The notes below the pieces were generated by a model. It saw nothing but the letters and a program-made list of their open reading frames with translations, was not told where the DNA came from and did not search any database. A DNA stretch of 64,000 nt from Bdellovibrionales bacterium CG10_big_fil_rev_8_21_14_0_10_45_34 (lineage in GTDB: Bacteria > Bdellovibrionota > Bdellovibrionia > Bdellovibrionales > 1-14-0-10-45-34): contig PEZS01000001.1 in assembly GCA_002778785.1 (NCBI GenBank), positions 327,666 through 391,665 on the forward strand. Reading direction: 5' to 3'. Positions within the stretch are counted from its first letter, which is position 1; every line of letters starts with the position of its first letter. The position numbers and the translations under genes were made by a program. Shown one piece after another: positions 62,271-64,000 of the stretch.

Positions 62271-63686
62271 CTAGTCTTCAACTGGCAAGCCGCTTGGAAC
62301 ACTTCGGGGGGGGGCTGCACGATTCAAATAACTAGTGTCGGTCAGTGAGCTCAAAAAATGAATTAAATTGGCTTTTTCGTCTTTCGAGAGAACGGGCACA
62401 TTTAATCGGGCGTCTACCGAATGCATACGCCTTTGGTTTCTGTCAGTGTCAGAATCTAACAAAACAAGGAACGACGTGCGAAACACACTGAGAAAGTTTG
62501 GAGGATTCTCCGAGTAGCTTTGGCACATCTCCATCGGACGAGAGTGATGTTCAATAACATCACTGAGATCGGAATACACACCACTATGCAGCCATGGGCC
62601 TGTGAGGATGACATTTCGAAGAGTAGGTGTCTTGAAACGATAATTATCTTGAGGGTTGTTTGTGATGAGAGCAAGTCCTCTGTCTTCTTTGGAAGGTTCT
62701 CCGCTTCCTGTACCCTTTCCTGGCCCCAACTGAGGAGATCCTAAAGAATAGAACTGAAAGTCTGTGAAGTGCGAACCAGAGTGACACTCGACACATCGAG
62801 CCTTACCAACAAAAATAGAGGCTCCGCTGAGTTGCTGATTGGAAAGAGACCTATCATCACCAATCATAAAATAATCGAATGCGGTGAGGTTGGCTCTAAA
62901 TGCATGGGATTCAAAAGCAGCTATACTTCGTGCCAAGTGTGCAAAGTTAAAATCATCGAAGCTCTCTACTTCGGGATAAGCTCTCCTCAAAAGGAGCCTG
63001 TAGGCTTCAATACCTCCATGTTGCCCGTTGTCTTTGCCCACGATTCTTTCGGTGAGGCGCTGCCAAATCTCTAAGTTGTTTTTAGAGTCGGCAACTTCGT
63101 TCTCCCCTCTGAATCCCAGCATTTCTTCGTGGGAGGTGCCTGGAAACATCGCTTGGGCGGCCGCGACTGTTGTCAATTGCGATGCAAGTGCTGCAGCTAC
63201 GGGCGACGCGCCATTAATAGCCGATTCTGGGGTCTTAAGGTGCCCGGTCACGGGATCCTTGGCTATGCGACCATCCCACATTGTTGTGTGGAAATCGATA
63301 TATCCGATATTGAAGATCGCAGGAGCATTGCGAGGTATGAAATGAGCGGATCCAATATAGCGGCTCGGGCCAAGTCCTTGGCCGCCGCTACCAATTGAAA
63401 CGGGCAAAGCGTCAACGGAACCGAGAGAAGGGTGGTGGCAGGTGGCGCATGATATATTTTTGTTTCCAGAAAGGATTTTATCGAAGAATAAGAGTCGGCC
63501 GAGTTCAATTTGACTCTTATTCTCGGCGGGAGGTTTTCGAAAGGCGAGCGACTCGACATTCCATTTTCGAAATTTGCTTCTAACGATTTCGTAGGGCGAC
63601 TGACCGGCGGCTAAAGTTTGTGAAAGTGATAATAGTGCAACTGATGTGACGACGATGCGGCATTTTTTGATCTGCTGAAGTTTCAT
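62271..63686 (-). CDS. di-haem cytochrome c peroxidase (MauG/CcpA family)
   Basis: 471 residues. Signal peptide MKLQQIKKCRIVVTSVALLS ending TLAAG. Two haem-binding CxxCH motifs: CATCH (about 80-84) and CVECH (about 297). ELGRLLFFDKILSGNKNISC and RFKTPTLRNVILTGPWLHSG are typical of the family. It would reduce peroxide or oxidise a protein partner in the periplasm. It is longer than classical CcpA (about 340), with insertions around residues 180-240. AGGGGG precedes the ATG. Confidence 0.9.
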   Translation of the reverse strand: MKLQQIKKCRIVVTSVALLSLSQTLAAGQSPYEIVRSKFRKWNVESLAFRKPPAENKSQIELGRLLFFDKILSGNKNISCATCHHPSLGSVDALPVSIGSGGQGLGPSRYIGSAHFIPRNAPAIFNIGYIDFHTTMWDGRIAKDPVTGHLKTPESAINGASPVAAALASQLTTVAAAQAMFPGTSHEEMLGFRGENEVADSKNNLEIWQRLTERIVGKDNGQHGGIEAYRLLLRRAYPEVESFDDFNFAHLARSIAAFESHAFRANLTAFDYFMIGDDRSLSNQQLSGASIFVGKARCVECHSGSHFTDFQFYSLGSPQLGPGKGTGSGEPSKEDRGLALITNNPQDNYRFKTPTLRNVILTGPWLHSGVYSDLSDVIEHHSRPMEMCQSYSENPPNFLSVFRTSFLVLLDSDTDRNQRRMHSVDARLNVPVLSKDEKANLIHFLSSLTDTSYLNRAAPPRSVPSGLPVED

Positions 63687-63784
63687 GAGTCCCCCTGAAT
63701 CTTACACCACGCCACTTTTAGAGGTGGATAGATTCAAAGTCACGAATTACCCGGCAGATTTTTGTTGGTATTCCTCGATGTGAG

Positions 63785-63810
63785 TTGGAGGGAACGGCTG
63801 TTCCCTCCAA
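63785..63810. terminator. hairpin downstream of proline-rich gene
   Basis: TTGGAGGGAAC-GGCT-GTTCCCTCCAA, an 11-bp perfect stem 14 bases after the stop of the minus-strand proline-rich gene; no U-run. Confidence 0.55.
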
Positions 63811-63823
63811 CAAGTTTTAGTGA

Positions 63824-64000
63824 TTAACAGCGGCCACCAGTGCACCTTGACGGAGTAGGCCGGCTAGGAGCAGAAGGCCGACTCGGCGGAGCAGATGGTC
63901 TGCTTGGCGGCCTTGTCGAAGTTGGCGGCCTTGTCGAAGTTGGCGGCCTTGTCGAAGTTGGCGGCCTTGTCGAAGTTGGCGGCCTTGTCGAAGTTGGCGG
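63824..64000 (-). CDS. proline-rich repeat protein, C-terminal part (5' end outside window)
   Basis: 58 residues visible, running off the window edge. It consists of five PPTSTR hexapeptides, then PPSRPSAPPSRPSAPSRP and the ending CTGGRC. The last six residues hold a Cys pair. Frame choice is supported by the absence of stops and by the perfect 18-bp repeat periodicity, which preserves the frame. It probably belongs to a surface or secreted protein, like its minus-strand neighbours, but the N-terminus is unseen. Confidence 0.6.
   Translation of the reverse strand, partial: PPTSTRPPTSTRPPTSTRPPTSTRPPTSTRPPSRPSAPPSRPSAPSRPTPSRCTGGRC
63911..64000. repeat. 18-bp perfect tandem repeat, at least five copies
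   Basis: The unit CCTTGTCGAAGTTGGCGG is repeated exactly five times to the window edge, encoding PPTSTR on the minus strand. Perfect identity suggests recent expansion and possible copy-number variation. Confidence 0.93.

Overview
The window looks like chromosomal DNA of a Gram-negative, predatory-type or environmental bacterium, most plausibly Bdellovibrionota or a relative. This is an inference from gene content. There are many lipoprotein and signal-peptide-bearing proteins of unknown function, a DnaE2-type polymerase, a CheB-CheR-kinase hybrid, an outer-membrane beta-barrel, Orn, and a protein resembling those annotated as FabMG-like in Bdellovibrio. No rRNA, CRISPR array or prophage structural gene was seen.

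Layout. 1-9 kb: 3' part of a Kup potassium transporter, a beta-helix lipoprotein, a response regulator beside a 1299-residue CheB/CheR/PAS/kinase/receiver hybrid, and an exported protein with a methyltransferase-like motif. 9.3-19.9 kb: an AT-richer accessory region ending in a tRNA-Leu gene. It holds a toxin-antitoxin pair with a 24-bp palindromic operator, a methyltransferase with a fused specificity domain beside a MamI-like nuclease, a minus-strand operon, and a large serine recombinase. The operon order is XRE regulator, small protein, FtsK/TcpA-like ATPase, Rep_trans/MobT-like relaxase, coiled-coil protein, papain-like protein, then two small proteins. The recombinase reading frame ends inside the tRNA-Leu gene. 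Its regulator-small protein-ATPase-relaxase order matches the DNA-processing module of ICEBs1/Tn916, without any visible mating-pore genes. I read it as an integrative mobilizable element, and it is the most interesting part of the window.

20-37 kb: three lipoproteins (the first behind a sigma-54-like promoter), a XerC/D recombinase, a ComM-like ATPase, tRNA-Cys, an ATPase/DUF4325-like pair, an S9 peptidase lipoprotein, a trypsin-like lipoprotein, an exported aspartyl protease, a methyltransferase, ArfB, Uup and a GNAT enzyme. 37-40 kb: envelope and stress genes (CsbD behind a second sigma-54-like promoter, beta-barrel, lipoprotein, DUF1328). 41-50 kb: DnaE2, an exported protein, ClpB and Hsp20. 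50-59 kb: Orn, a FabMG-like protein, a cation/proton antiporter, SodB, a Rossmann-fold protein, an AAA_28-type nucleotide-binding protein, MarC and a membrane MutS-like ATPase. 59-64 kb: minus-strand exported proteins, namely an HExxH protein, a Cys-repeat/TIG-like protein, a di-haem peroxidase, and the end of a proline-rich protein with an 18-bp tandem repeat.

Species, element boundaries and many exported-protein functions cannot be settled from sequence alone.
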